DNA from: Euryodendron excelsum
Taxonomy: Eukaryota; Streptophyta; Magnoliopsida; Ericales; Pentaphylacaceae
Reading direction: 5' to 3'
Assembly (NCBI GenBank): GCA_033060915.1
Contig: CM065381.1
Coordinates: 35,894,836-35,958,835, forward strand
DNA: 64,000 nt
The position numbers and the translations under genes are program-made. Shown piece by piece: positions 44,024 through 55,068 of this stretch (the first letter of the stretch is position 1; each line of letters begins with the position of its first letter). The notes under the pieces were generated by a model. That model was not told the DNA's origin. It saw only the letters and a program-made list of their open reading frames with translations, and ran no database searches.

Positions 44024-46739
44024 TCCTTGCTTTTTGTCGGCTAGGGAAGTCTGAACTTGCTGAGGTGTATGCCAATATTGAAGATGTCTAAGGTTACTTG
44101 ATCGTAGGATGGCTTTGTAGCTCCAGTTTGTACTTTACCTTGTTCTTTATTTCCTATTTGGGAGAGAGAGAAAGACATAGGGTGAGTTTTGTACAAAAAT
44201 AATTTAAAAATGCCATGTGAACGCATGTCGTATATATATATTTTTCATGACTGCACACGGGATTAGATGCATGATCTATTTTTATGAATGCGCATAGTTT
44301 AGATAAGAATATAATTGAATGCGTTTCCTACTTTTTATAACTGCACAAGTTCACGTAGAAGTGGAATTGAATGCATGCACATATAGGAATGGAATTAAAT
44401 GCAATGTCCCCTCTTTTTTTTTTTTTTTTTGTAATAAATGCACGGATTTATGCAAAAATTGAATTAAATGCACGACCTACTTCCTTACCAATGAACAGGT
44501 TCATATAAGAGTGCAATTGAATGCATGGATAGATACACACTACACAAGAATCCAAATGGATGTACAGGTTATACATGTCATGGATGTATCAGTATTACAT
44601 GTGTATAAACTATTTACAAAGAAAGCCCCAGGATTGCCCCTTGGGCCCATACTCTCAGGATTCTGTTCCTTTTTAGGATTCTGCCCCATTTAGTTTTGTC
44701 TCATTCATATCAGGTTGTGATAGCATTTGCACCATTCTCCAGGGATCTTGACCTTTTGGTTTGCTATCTTATCCCTACTTTCTATAAGGTTGTTGTTTGG
44801 GGTTTTTCTGATCTCACTTGGTTTTCTCTCTTAGATCTCCAAAATGCCACCATGGCTCGAGCGACAACTCGCATGCCCTTTGCAGAGTGATAAATAGCTA
44901 AGCCCTCAATCTAAGAAGACTTCTTTTACGACCGTAATGTAGGCTGAGTTTATAGGTTGTAAGAAATAAAGGGATATTCAGGCTCAAAGGTCTTCTTTTA
45001 GTGGGTTGATTAAACCGAAACCATCTGAGCACATTTTGGAGCATGAGATTGCCCCTTGCATTTCCTTCCAATTCTCCTTTCTCACGCTACTTATCTTGGT
45101 ATTGTTCAGGCTTATTTGGACTAAGCAATTTTCTCTGATCAGAGAGGACTTTAATTCGGACCGTAACATGGGCTAGGTTAAGGGGTTTATGAATGAAAAG
45201 GATGTGCAGGCTCAAACTCGATGTTGTTTCTAGTAGGGTTTAGATCCACACCATCCTCAGTCAGTCTTCCAGCGCAGCTTCATCCCCTAATATCCTCCTC
45301 TAGCTTCAGCAACACGTTTGGCTCATTTAGATCAAGCAATCTTTCTCAATCAGAGTGGACTTTAGTAGGGTTGCAATGCAGGCCATAGGTTAGGATTTAA
45401 CAAGAAAGGATAAAGGCTCAAACCTATTTCTTCTACTGGGCTTCTTTGTAACCTAGGATCACCTTTAGATTTCCTTCTTGCTTTTGACCATATACTTCTC
45501 ACGGTGAAAACGACTTTTTTCTTTCACCCTTTCCATGTGCTTTTTGAGGGAAACATGACTCCCTTCTCATTTGATCTTCTTATTATGCTTTTGAAGATAA
45601 CTCAGTCATGGTTTTCTTCAGGCCTTTCTTTAGATAGATTTTTTTTTGTTTTGGTTCTTGTTTTTTTTTTTTTTGGCCTCTTGCCCCTTGGCAACTCCCT
45701 TTCTTTACCTTGTCATTTCTTTTCTTTTATGGAACGACTAATTCTTCGATCCTTTTTCTTTAGACCTTTTCCTTGGCGGTTCAATCTACCCAATGTGGGT
45801 GGTGATCCCTAGGTTGGGGTTTTTTTTCGGGAAAAGGATGGATGGCTCAACAAGTTTGGCAAGGGGTTTCTTTTGACTGTATGGGAAATGAAATGATGGC
45901 CTCTCTTCATTTTGAATAAGACTGCTTGATCCATAGAGCCTTCACGTTACTTTAGCTTGATGTTCGATGACGTTCTCTGCCAGATCTTCTGCTGCCTGAC
46001 TGCCCCAGTGTGGGGGGGATGGTTTCGAATCAGGGTTGACAAAAAGAAAACTTCCGCTTCTGGGAGGCACTAGTGGTTTAAGCAAAGGGAATATTTTTGT
46101 GTATGGTAATAGAATTGAGGGCCTCTAATCATTTCAAATTGAATTGCTTAGTCCATAAAGCCTTTGTACAAAATTTAGACAATATTTCTAGGGATGATGT
46201 GTTTCGGCCAGTGAATCCCTACATATTCTATCGAATCAACTACTCTGTGCTTACCCTGGTGTGGGGGATGGTTATTGGTTTGGGGACATCTGAATAAAAA
46301 TCAGTTACGGCTCTAATGGGCTGAGCAAGGGTTAGTGTTTATTTAGGATGAATAGAACAATAGCTTCTCATCATTTTGGGGACTCGGCTACCCATCGCCT
46401 AGCCAGGATATCATGCAAGTGTCGCCTTTTCAATAGAATTCGCACTTCTTTGTTGAGATTGCCTTCCTCCTATCTCTCACTCTCTCTCTTAGTCTCTCAA
46501 AGGTTTTCACCCATTTTTAAATGGGTTGCCCATGCTATCCCATCCTTTAAATTGAGTCATTTACCAAAATGGGGAAGAATCCCTAAAAGTAATAATCGTC
46601 CACAAGAGTATGAGATAAAGGGAAAGAACTAGAAACTACACCTTTTCATTTAGAAATATGATTACATGGCATGCAATGTTTATTTAAAGAAGATATGCGA
46701 GAAATAGAGAGATGAAAAGAAAACGGACAAATTTTATGA
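44024..46739 (-). other. Element D internal non-coding region with diverged repeats
   Basis: No gene is seen. Diverged units of about 210 bp (44900-45480) share GGACTTTAATTCGGACCGTA, a GTAGGCTAGGTTA-like core and CAGGCTCAAA. Further units of about 230 bp (45790-46400) share AATGTGGGTGGTGATCC- or GTGTGGGGGATGGTT-like cores and GCCTCTCTTCATTTTGAAT. A run with many T residues lies at 45640-45675, and a 22-bp T run near 44409-44430. Homologous to C (59760-62290) and B (16189-18075). Confidence 0.7.
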
Positions 46740-47090
46740 AAACTTCCCTTTTTATTGCACTTTGGAAAAAGCCCTTCAGAGAGGTCCTAGAATCACACCA
46801 ATTTCTTCTATGCTTCATTGCGTGGTTCCTCCCCTAGGTGATGATGATTCCAGCGTTGTAAGCACCCCATTTTTGACCGCTCGGCAGTCTACACTCCGTC
46901 CAGACTTGTTTTCAAGTCATTTTGGGCATATTCCTATCAAATCCAATTCTCTAGTTCCAAATTTCGTCTTTCCATCGCTTCGCGGGCCTGTCAGGCCCAA
47001 ATAGAGGCAAAATGATCAAAATGCCCTTAGGGGCATTGTCCTTTCTTATTCCAATTCCAATCCCTCTCTCGAGACAGTTTATTCCTCGAG

Positions 47091-47695
47091 ACGGTCCGAG
47101 TAGCAAAACTACTCACAAAACCGTTAGGGTGGCGGAAACACTCACAAAACTGTTAGGGTGGCTGAAACAGTCACCAAACCGTTAGAGCAGCGGAAATACT
47201 CACACCGTTAGAGTGGCAGAAACACTCAAAACCCAGGCACGTCTTTTCGGAGACAGTAAGACCCCTTTCCAGTCCCTCTATCGAGACAGTTTATTCCTCG
47301 AGACGGTTCCAATCCGGGCACGTCTCTTCGAAGACAGTAAGACCCCTTTCCAATCCCTCTCTCGAGACAATTTATTCCTCGAGACGGTTCGAGTAGCAAA
47401 ACTACTCACAAAACCGTTGGAGTAGTGGAAATACTCACAGAACCGTTAGAGTAGCGGAAATACTCACAGAGCCGTTAGAGTAGCGGAAATACTCACAGAA
47501 CCGTTAGAGTAGCGGAAATACTCACAGACCCGTCCGAGTAGCGGAAATACTCACAGAGTCGTTAGAGTAGCGGAAATACTCAACCGTTAGAGTAGCGGAA
47601 ATACTCAATCCCGTCCGAGTAGCGGAAATACTCATAAATCATCAACCCGTTCGAGTAGCGGAAATACTCACACCGTTAGAGTGATGGAAACACTG
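47091..47695 (+). repeat. 29-bp tandem array with internal 80-bp units
   Basis: Copies of about 29 bp share GAGTAGCGGAAATACTCACA and ACCGTT: roughly four at 47091-47232 and eleven at 47390-47690, several identical. Two 80-bp units of the CTCGAGACAGTTTATTCCTC type (about 47270-47390) separate them. The core GAGTA-GCGGAAA-TACTC has 5-bp inverted ends. Other LTRs of the window keep only two to four copies, so the array has expanded here. Confidence 0.9.
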
Positions 47696-48090
47696 AAAAC
47701 CTAGGTCAACACCCGTGTCTGTTAGCTCACTCCGGTGAAAAATGACCAAATTACCCTTTAGACCTTTTCCGGTCAAGATGACTATTTTGCCCCTAGGCAT
47801 CCGAATGCCCCGGGAACCACACCGGCTCTAGGTATCAAACCGGTAATGTCCCGAGAATACTTTTTATAGTGTTCTCGACCTTCCTTTACCTTTCCGGACC
47901 ATTCCGTGTTAGTTCCGGCCAACCCGGTGCAAAATGACCGTTTTGCCCCTAGGGGGCCGGTCTCCTTCTTCGACAACACCGGCTCTGGGTATCAAACTAG
48001 TAATGTCCCGAGAATACTTTTTATAGTGTTCTCGACCTTCCTTTACCTTTCCGGACCATTCCGAGTCAGTTCTGGCAAACCCGGTACAAA

Positions 48091-48432
48091 ATGACCGTTT
48101 TGCCCCTGATGGGTCGGTCTCCATTTCCGACCACGCCGGCCCTGGGAATCAAACCGGCAACCTCTGGGAACATTCTAAATAATGTTTCCAGATCCCAAGT
48201 CTTTTTCCGGGACAATCCGGGTTCGCCCTGGCAGTTTCCTAGTCCGATTGACCGTTTTGCCCCTAAAGGCCCGATCAACCTTTCCGACACATCTTATCCT
48301 CACTTTTCAAGTCAAATACCTCCAGGACACTATTTCAAGTGTTCCTGCTCCTTTCCGGCTTTCCAGGTCACTCCCGGCTCCTTCAAATCATTCCCGGACT
48401 TTCCGGAGTCACTCCTAGTGAAGCCTGACTAA
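48091..48432 (+). CDS. Conserved U3 reading frame, copy in D-nested solo LTR (unknown)
   Basis: 113 codons, starting MTVLPLMGRSPFPTTPALGI, followed by KPATSGNILNNVSRSQVFFR. Closely related to 26642-26983. No recognised domain; function unknown. Confidence 0.25.
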   Translation: MTVLPLMGRSPFPTTPALGIKPATSGNILNNVSRSQVFFRDNPGSPWQFPSPIDRFAPKGPINLSDTSYPHFSSQIPPGHYFKCSCSFPAFQVTPGSFKSFPDFPESLLVKPD

Positions 48433-48517
48433 AGTTTACATGGTAGTCATTAGTACAGGCGCCCAAATCTAGTCAAAGATACGTTGCTTGCCGACCTTAA
48501 TTGTTTCCTAAATGGCT

Positions 48518-48638
48518 GGCGCCACTAGCAGTGGCGCCAAGCCAAAAAATGGCCTGGCACCACTACTAGTGGCGCCAGTGTAAAATTTGCCCTGGCGCCA
48601 CTGCAACAGGCGCCAGGCTTGTCCAACTTCTATAAATA
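48518..48638 (+). promoter_or_regulatory. Best-preserved LTR core promoter: three palindromes and TATA box
   Basis: GGCGCCACT-AGC-AGTGGCGCC at 48518-48538 is a perfect inverted repeat. GGCACCACT-ACT-AGTGGCGCC lies at 48556-48576, and a third unit with GGCGCC at both ends at 48594-48614. Starts are exactly 38 bp apart. TATAAATA is at 48631-48638. Confidence 0.8.
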
Positions 48639-48721
48639 CAGAGCCTTGATCAACGTAAAAGAGGTCTGAAAACTTAACCTAAAAACCCTATACTTCGATA
48701 TACAGAGCTCGAGCACCTCCA

Positions 48722-48775
48722 AAACCCTAGCCTCCCTAGGTTTTCCAAACCCTAGCCACCCTACACAAACCCTAG
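48722..48775 (+). promoter_or_regulatory. Three telobox-like AAACCCTAG motifs in R
   Basis: Motifs at 48722, 48747 and 48767, about 90-145 bp after the TATA box, matching the arrangement at 27279-27332. On the minus-strand LTRs the complement TAGGGTTT appears (for example 58436 and 58462). Confidence 0.5.
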
Positions 48776-48942
48776 CCTCCTATACACTCATATACACCCC
48801 ATACACTCATACCGTAACCTTCAACCATCCTTGGAAGACTTGAAGAGCTGCCATCCAAAGCTTGAAGACAACCCTTGAAGACTGAAGGTGAAGATCAAGA
48901 CAAAGACCGAATACCGAAGACCGAAGACTGCACGGCGTGCAA

Positions 48943-48948
48943 AATAAA
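48943..48948 (+). terminator. Polyadenylation signal of the LTR (AATAAA)
   Basis: AATAAA in GCAAAATAAACAAGAAACAA, about 310 bp after the TATA box and conserved in the other LTR copies. Confidence 0.6.
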
Positions 48949-49509
48949 CAAGAAACAAGGTAGGCTCCCTATTTAAATTTCCGCACTTCCCCCCTCTCTC
49001 TTCTCTCTCCAACCCACTTGGGTTTTCTCTATTTTAATTCCGCATCTCTTTCCCCCCTTTCTTTGCATGCTTGAAACAAGGGGATTCCCGGTCCATGTGT
49101 AGGATTGGACTATTGGAGAGTCACCGTGTCGGGGGCTTTCTTATAGTCTAACCAAAGACCACGTGGGTCCGGCCCCCTTGATTATGTGGTGAAGCCTTAA
49201 CCTTGTATGTTCACGACCCCAAATTGCATTGTGCATATCATAGTCTTGCATCTTCCAAAATCTGTTTTCAAAACGTTGTTTTCAAAAATCATTTTCAAAC
49301 TTGTTTTCAAAATTGCATCAAAATCTCTTTTTCAAAAACTTGTTTTCAAAACCACAATTCTAGGGTAATTCTAGCCTTTCCATGGCTAGGGTTGCTTTAG
49401 GAAAGTGTTATATTAAAAGTGGCCTTTTGGCCTATATTTTCAAACTTTGTTTTCAAAACCACTTTCTTAAAGTGGTCCTAGCCCTCTTATGGCTAGAATC
49501 GCTTTAGGA

Positions 49510-51600
49510 AAGTGAGATGTTTTCATACTTTCCAAAAAACTCTCTTTTCAAAAATTCCTTCCTCCTAAAAATCTCTTTTCCAACATACTTTCCTAAAACT
49601 CTCTTCTTCAAAAATTGTTTTCAAAAACTCCCTTCCAAAATCTATTTTTTAAAACTCCCTTTTTCAACTCCTTTCCAAAACTCTCTCTCCTAAAAATTCA
49701 CTTTCTAAAAACGCTCCCTAAAAATCTTTCCAAAAACTCTCTTTTCCAAAATCTTCCTTCTAGAAATTTCCTCTTTAGGATTTTCCTTCCAAAAAACACG
49801 TTTCTAAAAACACATTTTCCAAAACTCCTTCTCTTTAAAATCTTTTTTCCAAAAAATCCCTCTTCAAATTCACTTTCCAAAAACTCCTTCCTAGGATTCC
49901 CTTCTAGAAAACTTTCGTTTCCAAAAACGCACTTTCCAAAAAAAAAAAACTCTTTTCTTAGAGCCCAAGTCAAGCCTTAGAGCCCACAATTAGGAAACCC
50001 TAGTTTTCTTTCCAAAAACATGATTTTCGAACTTTGCCCTAAACCTAGGTTTCCAAAATCTTTTGTTTTCTACATCCAAACTATACATGTTTCCAAAACC
50101 TATTTTCTACGTCAAAACTATGGTTTTTCAAATCTAGGGTTTCTAGAATCTCCCTTTCCAAACCCTTGCCAAATCCTATCTTCCCTTTAGGAAACCAAAT
50201 CAAATCTCCCCGTTTAGGAAACTAGATCTTATCCTTCGTTTTTTGAAACAAAATCAAACCTTCTCTTTTTAGAAACCAAATCCAATCCCTTCCTAATCCA
50301 AACCTTTCTTAATTCAATTCCTTCCTAAACCATAAGTTCCCTAAACCTAAACTTTAAATCTTTCCTTAAATTTCAAAATCTAAATTTTTCCTAAACTTCC
50401 ACTTTCCTAAACCTTAAGTTCCCAAAACTTGAACATAAAAATCTTTCCTAAATTTTAAAACTCAACTTTCAAATCTTTCCTAATTCAACCCTTTCCTAAT
50501 TCAACCCCTTTTCCAAATCTTAACTTTCTAAATTCAAGCTTTTTAAACCTTTCCTAAATTCAAACCTTTCTTAATTTTCAAGATTTTCTAAAAACTCTAA
50601 AATTTTCTAAAATCTTAAATCTTTCTAAACTCTAAAACTTTCTAAATCCTAAACTTTCCAAATTTCAAATCTTTCTAAAATTCTAATCTTTCCAAATTCA
50701 AAACTTTCTTAAGTTAAATCTTTCTAAACCCAAATCTTTCTAAATTCTAAACTTTCCAAAACTTCAAAATCTTTTCAAATCTAAGACTTTTCTAAACTCA
50801 AAATTTTCTTAATTTAAACATTTCCTAAACTAAAAACTTTCCTTTTTCAAACCTTTCCCAAAACGAAACTTTCTTATTTTCAAAACTTCCTTGTTTTCAA
50901 AACTTTCCAAAATCAAAACTTCTCTTTTCAAACATTTCTAAATTCGAAACTTTCCTAAGTTGAAACTTTCTTAAACCCAAACCTTTCCTAATTCAAAACT
51001 TTCCTAAGTTGAAACTCTCCTAAACCTAAAACTTTCCAAAAATGAAACTTTCCAAAGATAACATTTTCCTAATTCGAAACTTTTCTAATCCAAATCTTTC
51101 CTAAATTTCAAGTTTCCAAATCCTTCCAAAGCTTCCAAATCCAACATGCCAATCCAATCCTTCTTAATCTCAAGTCTAGGTTTCCTAAACCTCCTTCTTT
51201 CTAAAACCAAGTCTTTCCAAAATCAATCTTTCCAAAGCAAGTCCAATCCTCTCAATTCCAATTTCAAATCTCCTTTTCTAATTTCAAATCACATTCAATG
51301 TCCAATTCAAGTTCCTTCTTCAATCCACTCTTCTATTTTCAATCGGACTCTTGTCCGAACTACGACTGACCTGATTCCCCCAAAGGGATACGTAGGCAAC
51401 CTTCATAGGTGCGGTCACAATATTTTTCAAACTTTCAATTCCACCCTCGTGGGTGCGGTTTCAAAATTCTTTCCAAATCTCAAATCCCAATCTATTTTCA
51501 AAATTCCAATTTCAAAATTTCTATTTTCAAATTTCTATTTCCAAACTTTCAAAATTTCCAATTTCAATTCCATCTTTTGAAATCTATTTTCAAATCAAAG
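49510..51600 (+). repeat. G-depleted U5 tract of the D-nested solo LTR
   Basis: About 2.1 kb of degenerate TTTCCTAAAAACTTTCCAAA-like words with very few G residues on the sense strand. No gene. Confidence 0.85.
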
Positions 51601-53614
51601 CAATCTCTTTTTAAATCTATTTTTCAATTCTTTTCTATTGCTTGCATATCATGCATCATATTTTTCAAACATTGTTTTTTCTAAAAGTAAATAGGGTTGA
51701 ACTATAGTTAATTGAAGACTCTCATAGGTGAACCTAGGGTAGATTGACATGTAGGTACCGAAAGGGCGGGGTAGGGTGATGGCTTAGTGCGTCTTCCCTA
51801 CTCGTAACCAACCCCCGAACCTAGATCACTGATTTCAAAAACCAAAAAGGAGTTATTTTTCTAAAAAGGGCTAAATGTTTTCCAAAAGTTATTAAACAAC
51901 CTGTTTTCTTAAAAACCCTCTCTCGAGGAGATATTTTCAAATCGTTTTTCAAAAACCCTAAGTGTAGTCTTCGGATTATGCTTAGTTTTTAGGTGGCCTA
52001 ACTCACCTTAATCAAGTTAGGTGGCGACTCCGAATCTTTTTCAAAAGCCCTTTATTCAAACCTGTTTTCAATTCAAACCTAGTCGCACTCATTCTTTTAG
52101 GAGGGTGAGTTCTAACGAGAGAGTACAGCATTTTTCCCGCTTGGGTGAGTATTCCTCGGGCGCGAAAAATCTGGGCTCAACAAGCGTCGATCAAATCTTG
52201 TATCTTGTGCTTCAGGAAGAGACAATGCTCAGTGTCATGCCCCTGTCTTCCAGAATGGTACTCACAAACAAGGGTCGGGTCAAAAGTAAGGGGTAAAGGA
52301 TTTGGCAACGGTGGAGCAGGTATGGGGGTCAAAAGGTTGGCCTGTAAGAGGTCATGATAAGCCTTTGTTTGGGTGCAAGTTAGAGGGGAAAAGGCACGAC
52401 GTCGGTGGGCCTTCTTATTGGGGTTAATATGTTGTTGGGCTGTGATGGGCCCAGAAGTAGGTGCTTTAGTAGCCACGGGGGTTTGGGATTGGTGTTGGGG
52501 GTGACATTGCGGTTGTTGACCGAGCAAGATGGCAGACACTTCTCCCTCCTTTCGACCCATTTCTGATGCTGTGGGCGCCTTCCTTGCTAAGCTTGCCGAA
52601 ACTTGTTTAGCATAGGGGTCAATGATCCTTCTAGTTTTTAGGCCATTTTCTATCATCTCCCCTTGCATGATAAGCTCAGAAAAGTTTCTCCCAACACACA
52701 TGCAAAGCTTTTCGTAATATATGCCCGAGAAGGTGTGTATGAACAGTTGAACATATTCCTTATCTTCTAAAGGGGGATTGACTTGTGTTGCTGCTTCTCT
52801 CCATCTAAGGGCATAGCTTTTGAAACTTTCTTTCTCTCCCTTACTTATTGCCATCAAGGACCAACGGTCAGCAGTGAGGTCTATGTTGTGGCGATATTGG
52901 GCTTTAAATACATTGACCAGCTCAATCCAGGTGGTAATCCTCCCTAGGTCTAGACGGGCAAACCACTGCAAAGCAGACCCAATGAGACTATGTTGGAACC
53001 GTTGCATGAGGAGCTTCGGATCGTTGCCATAACCACTCAGTGCCCCGCATACAGGCGAAGATGAGCGATAGGGTCACCAGTGCCGTCATACCTCTGGAAG
53101 TCGGGCATTTTGAACTTAGCGGGTCTCGGGTGATTTGGAAAGAAGCAGAGCTCATCGTAGGAAGTAGACCCATAACTGTCATGGCCATGGAGACTTCGTA
53201 GTGAATCCTCTAGACCTTGGATTTTCAAACTAAGAGGATCTAGGGGAGTCTTCTGTACGGCATGTGAAAGCAACATAATGTCCTGTTCTTCAGTGTTGAT
53301 CCCTTTGGCATCTTCCTTAGTCCTCCCTGCTTTGTCGGACTGAAGCATGACCCTTGGATTGGCGGGTTCAAGGTCCTTAGATGAAGCTATAGATGATGAC
53401 GGGACTGTAGTAGCATCCTTCATGACCATAGTTTGCATGAGTTTGAGCATCTCATCCATCTTAGTCCTCATTTTGTTGACCTCCTCTCGAGAGACTTGAG
53501 AGGATTCTTCAGGGGTAGCGGCCATCAGTGATGCTCTTAGTCGGGTAATAATGGGATCCCTAGGTGGATGTTGCCCTTTCTTGGGAGCAATGTTGACTTA
53601 GTGCAAGATGACTT

Positions 53615-53660
53615 CTGTAAATAGAAATAGAAGAGGAAGAAAGAAAAAGACAAAAACACA
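53615..53660 (-). promoter_or_regulatory. Splice-acceptor-like site before gag (element D)
   Basis: The minus strand carries a long pyrimidine tract (TTTTTCTTTCTTCCTCTTC and beyond) ending in ATTTACAG|AAGT at 53615, 90 nt before the gag ATG. A near-ideal plant acceptor; suggests the gag message is spliced. Confidence 0.55.
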
Positions 53661-55051
53661 AGTCCCAAGTCAGTTTTTGTTTTTTAAAAAGCTTTATACA
53701 ATGCATGTCCTAGGGTGTCCCTCTTAAGGAGGGAAAGTAGCCATGATGTATTGGCTCACTTTTGGAGATAGGGGATTTGCCCCTGTATGCAGACACTTTA
53801 CCATCAGGTGGGAACCTTCAATCATCCATGCATTCATTCATAAAAATAAAGAAGTACATTAAATTTTAGGTTTGAGATACAAAAGAATTGAAATACATTT
53901 TAATAGGGGGAGGGGGAACATTTTCCTTTGGACTTCCACCTATCTATTTTTACAAAGGGAAACCCTAAACTACTCTTGAGTCTTCGGATTCGCCTTCCTT
54001 GGATTTGATGTCGAGGAGGTCGCTGAGAGACCTTGTTGATTGATTGCCCCTTGTCTTCTTGGCAATCCTATCTCCGTGAGCATAGAGGGATTGGGGCCCC
54101 TCTTATGGAATGAATCGAGATGCATGCAATGAGTCCTTAGGGTTACGCAGGAACCCTAGGGTTTGGGTAGGTTCAATGCAAGGGAGAGTAACGTTGGTGT
54201 CACTCTCAATGGGTTGATCATACGCATGAGAATGCAGTGACTTGAGTTACTTGGAACTCTTGTCTTGACATGGGATATTGAATGCATGAACATGAATATG
54301 CAAAAAGTATAAAGAGAGAAGGTACAATTGAAATAATCATGCATGCATGAACAGTTAGACATGCATTATAACAGTATAAATACAAGCATTATAACAGCAG
54401 GTATCAATGAAAGTAAGAGCAATCGCCCTTTCCTTTGGGATTTTGAAAACGGTGCTCGTGTCCTAAATCCGGCAGAGGTTCAGCTATGCATGGTGTCTAT
54501 ATGAGTATGAGGTTGAGGGTTGACTAATGCATCCTAAAAAGGCTCGGTCCCCAAATCTTCAAACCTAGGCCCACTCCCCGAGGTGTGCCATGATCGGTTG
54601 GTGATCCGAGCGGGGGAACCATCAAGAGGCCGTAGGCGAAGAAACTGACACAGCATCTTGCCCACAACCAATATACCGTTCCCCCTTTCTAACTAGAAAG
54701 GACATATCAGGGTATGCAAGTATGCAGAATGCAAGTGCACATGCAGTGTGTGTGATTTTTTAAAAGTGGAGGAAAGGGCCCAACAACTCCCATTCATCCT
54801 GTACATCACATTCATGCAAAGCAGTTAATAAAATTTAAAGAAAATGTGTACCTACAAAACAAAGATGCAAGTGTTAGTATGTGGATGACAAACATAATAC
54901 AAGATAATATGAGTAAATCCATGTTTTTGGAAAACAATTTTGAAAATTTGGTTTTGAAAACTTAAAGTGAATAGGATTGAACCAAGTTAATTGAAGACTC
55001 TACATGGGTGAAGGGTAAAGAGACATGACTACGGCCTAACCCTCTAAGTGT
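53618..55051 (-). other. Element D leader between PBS and gag
   Basis: Non-coding. Contains the strongly conserved block 53967-54110 and other blocks shared with B and C. Inside the block the minus strand has a short open frame ending SDLLDIKSKEGESEDSRVV, preserved in all three elements but without an obvious start codon. Confidence 0.65.
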
Positions 55052-55068
55052 CCCCAGCGGAGTCGCCA
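55052..55068 (-). promoter_or_regulatory. Primer binding site, tRNA-Arg(ACG) type
   Basis: The plus strand reads CCCCAGCGGAGTCGCCA, the 3' end of plant tRNA-Arg(ACG) with its CCA. The sense strand is thus the complementary TGGCGACTCCGCTGGGG, two bases (GC) inside the 5' LTR. A tRNA-Arg primer is known for Ogre elements. This fixes the minus orientation of element D. Confidence 0.92.

Larger units (their letters stand above)
46857..52182 (+). mobile_element. Plus-strand Tat-like solo LTR inside element D gag
   Basis: TGTAAGCACCCCATTTTTGA at 46857 to CTGGGCTCAACA at 52182 (5326 bp), flanked by a perfect duplication AGCGT (46852-46856 and 52183-52187). It is solo because gag sequence lies directly on both sides. 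The termini, promoter and poly(A) signal are intact. Confidence 0.96.
46740..53525 (-). pseudogene. gag: gag of element D, interrupted by a solo LTR
   Basis: The N-terminal part (53525-53037) starts MAATPEESSQVSREEVNKMR, has a Met-rich helical stretch and then KFKMPDFQRYDGTGDP, the usual start of the Ty3/gypsy gag capsid region. A one-base shift near 53035 moves it to the next frame. The capsid core follows (SLIGSALQWFARLDLGRITT, NIDLTADRWSLMAISKGEKE), then a spacer and a zinc-knuckle-like CEYHSGRQGHDTEHC at residues 248-262 of the second frame. It stops at 52183 where the solo LTR starts; the last Cys and stop are LTR sequence. A short remnant past the LTR (46851-46740) has a TAG. The capsid and zinc arrangement fits Tat/Ogre gag. 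ATG 53525 was chosen because a splice-acceptor-like site lies 90 nt upstream. Confidence 0.85.

Noticed and set aside
47390..47690. CRISPR-like array (29-bp repeats)
   Set aside because: The units follow each other without unique spacers, the context is a plant LTR and there are no cas genes; it is an ordinary tandem repeat.
52183..53525. Host gene for a gag-like protein
   Set aside because: It lies between the PBS and polypurine tract of a complete LTR element and is disrupted by a frameshift and a solo LTR.
53037..53525. Orientation of the family on the plus strand (TGTCGCG... as LTR start)
   Set aside because: TATA box, AATAAA, PBS, polypurine tract and gag all agree that TGTAAGCACC is the LTR start, so A-D run on the minus strand.
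55052..55068. tRNA-Arg gene
   Set aside because: Only the last 17 bases of the tRNA are matched and they abut an LTR; it is a primer binding site, not a tRNA gene.
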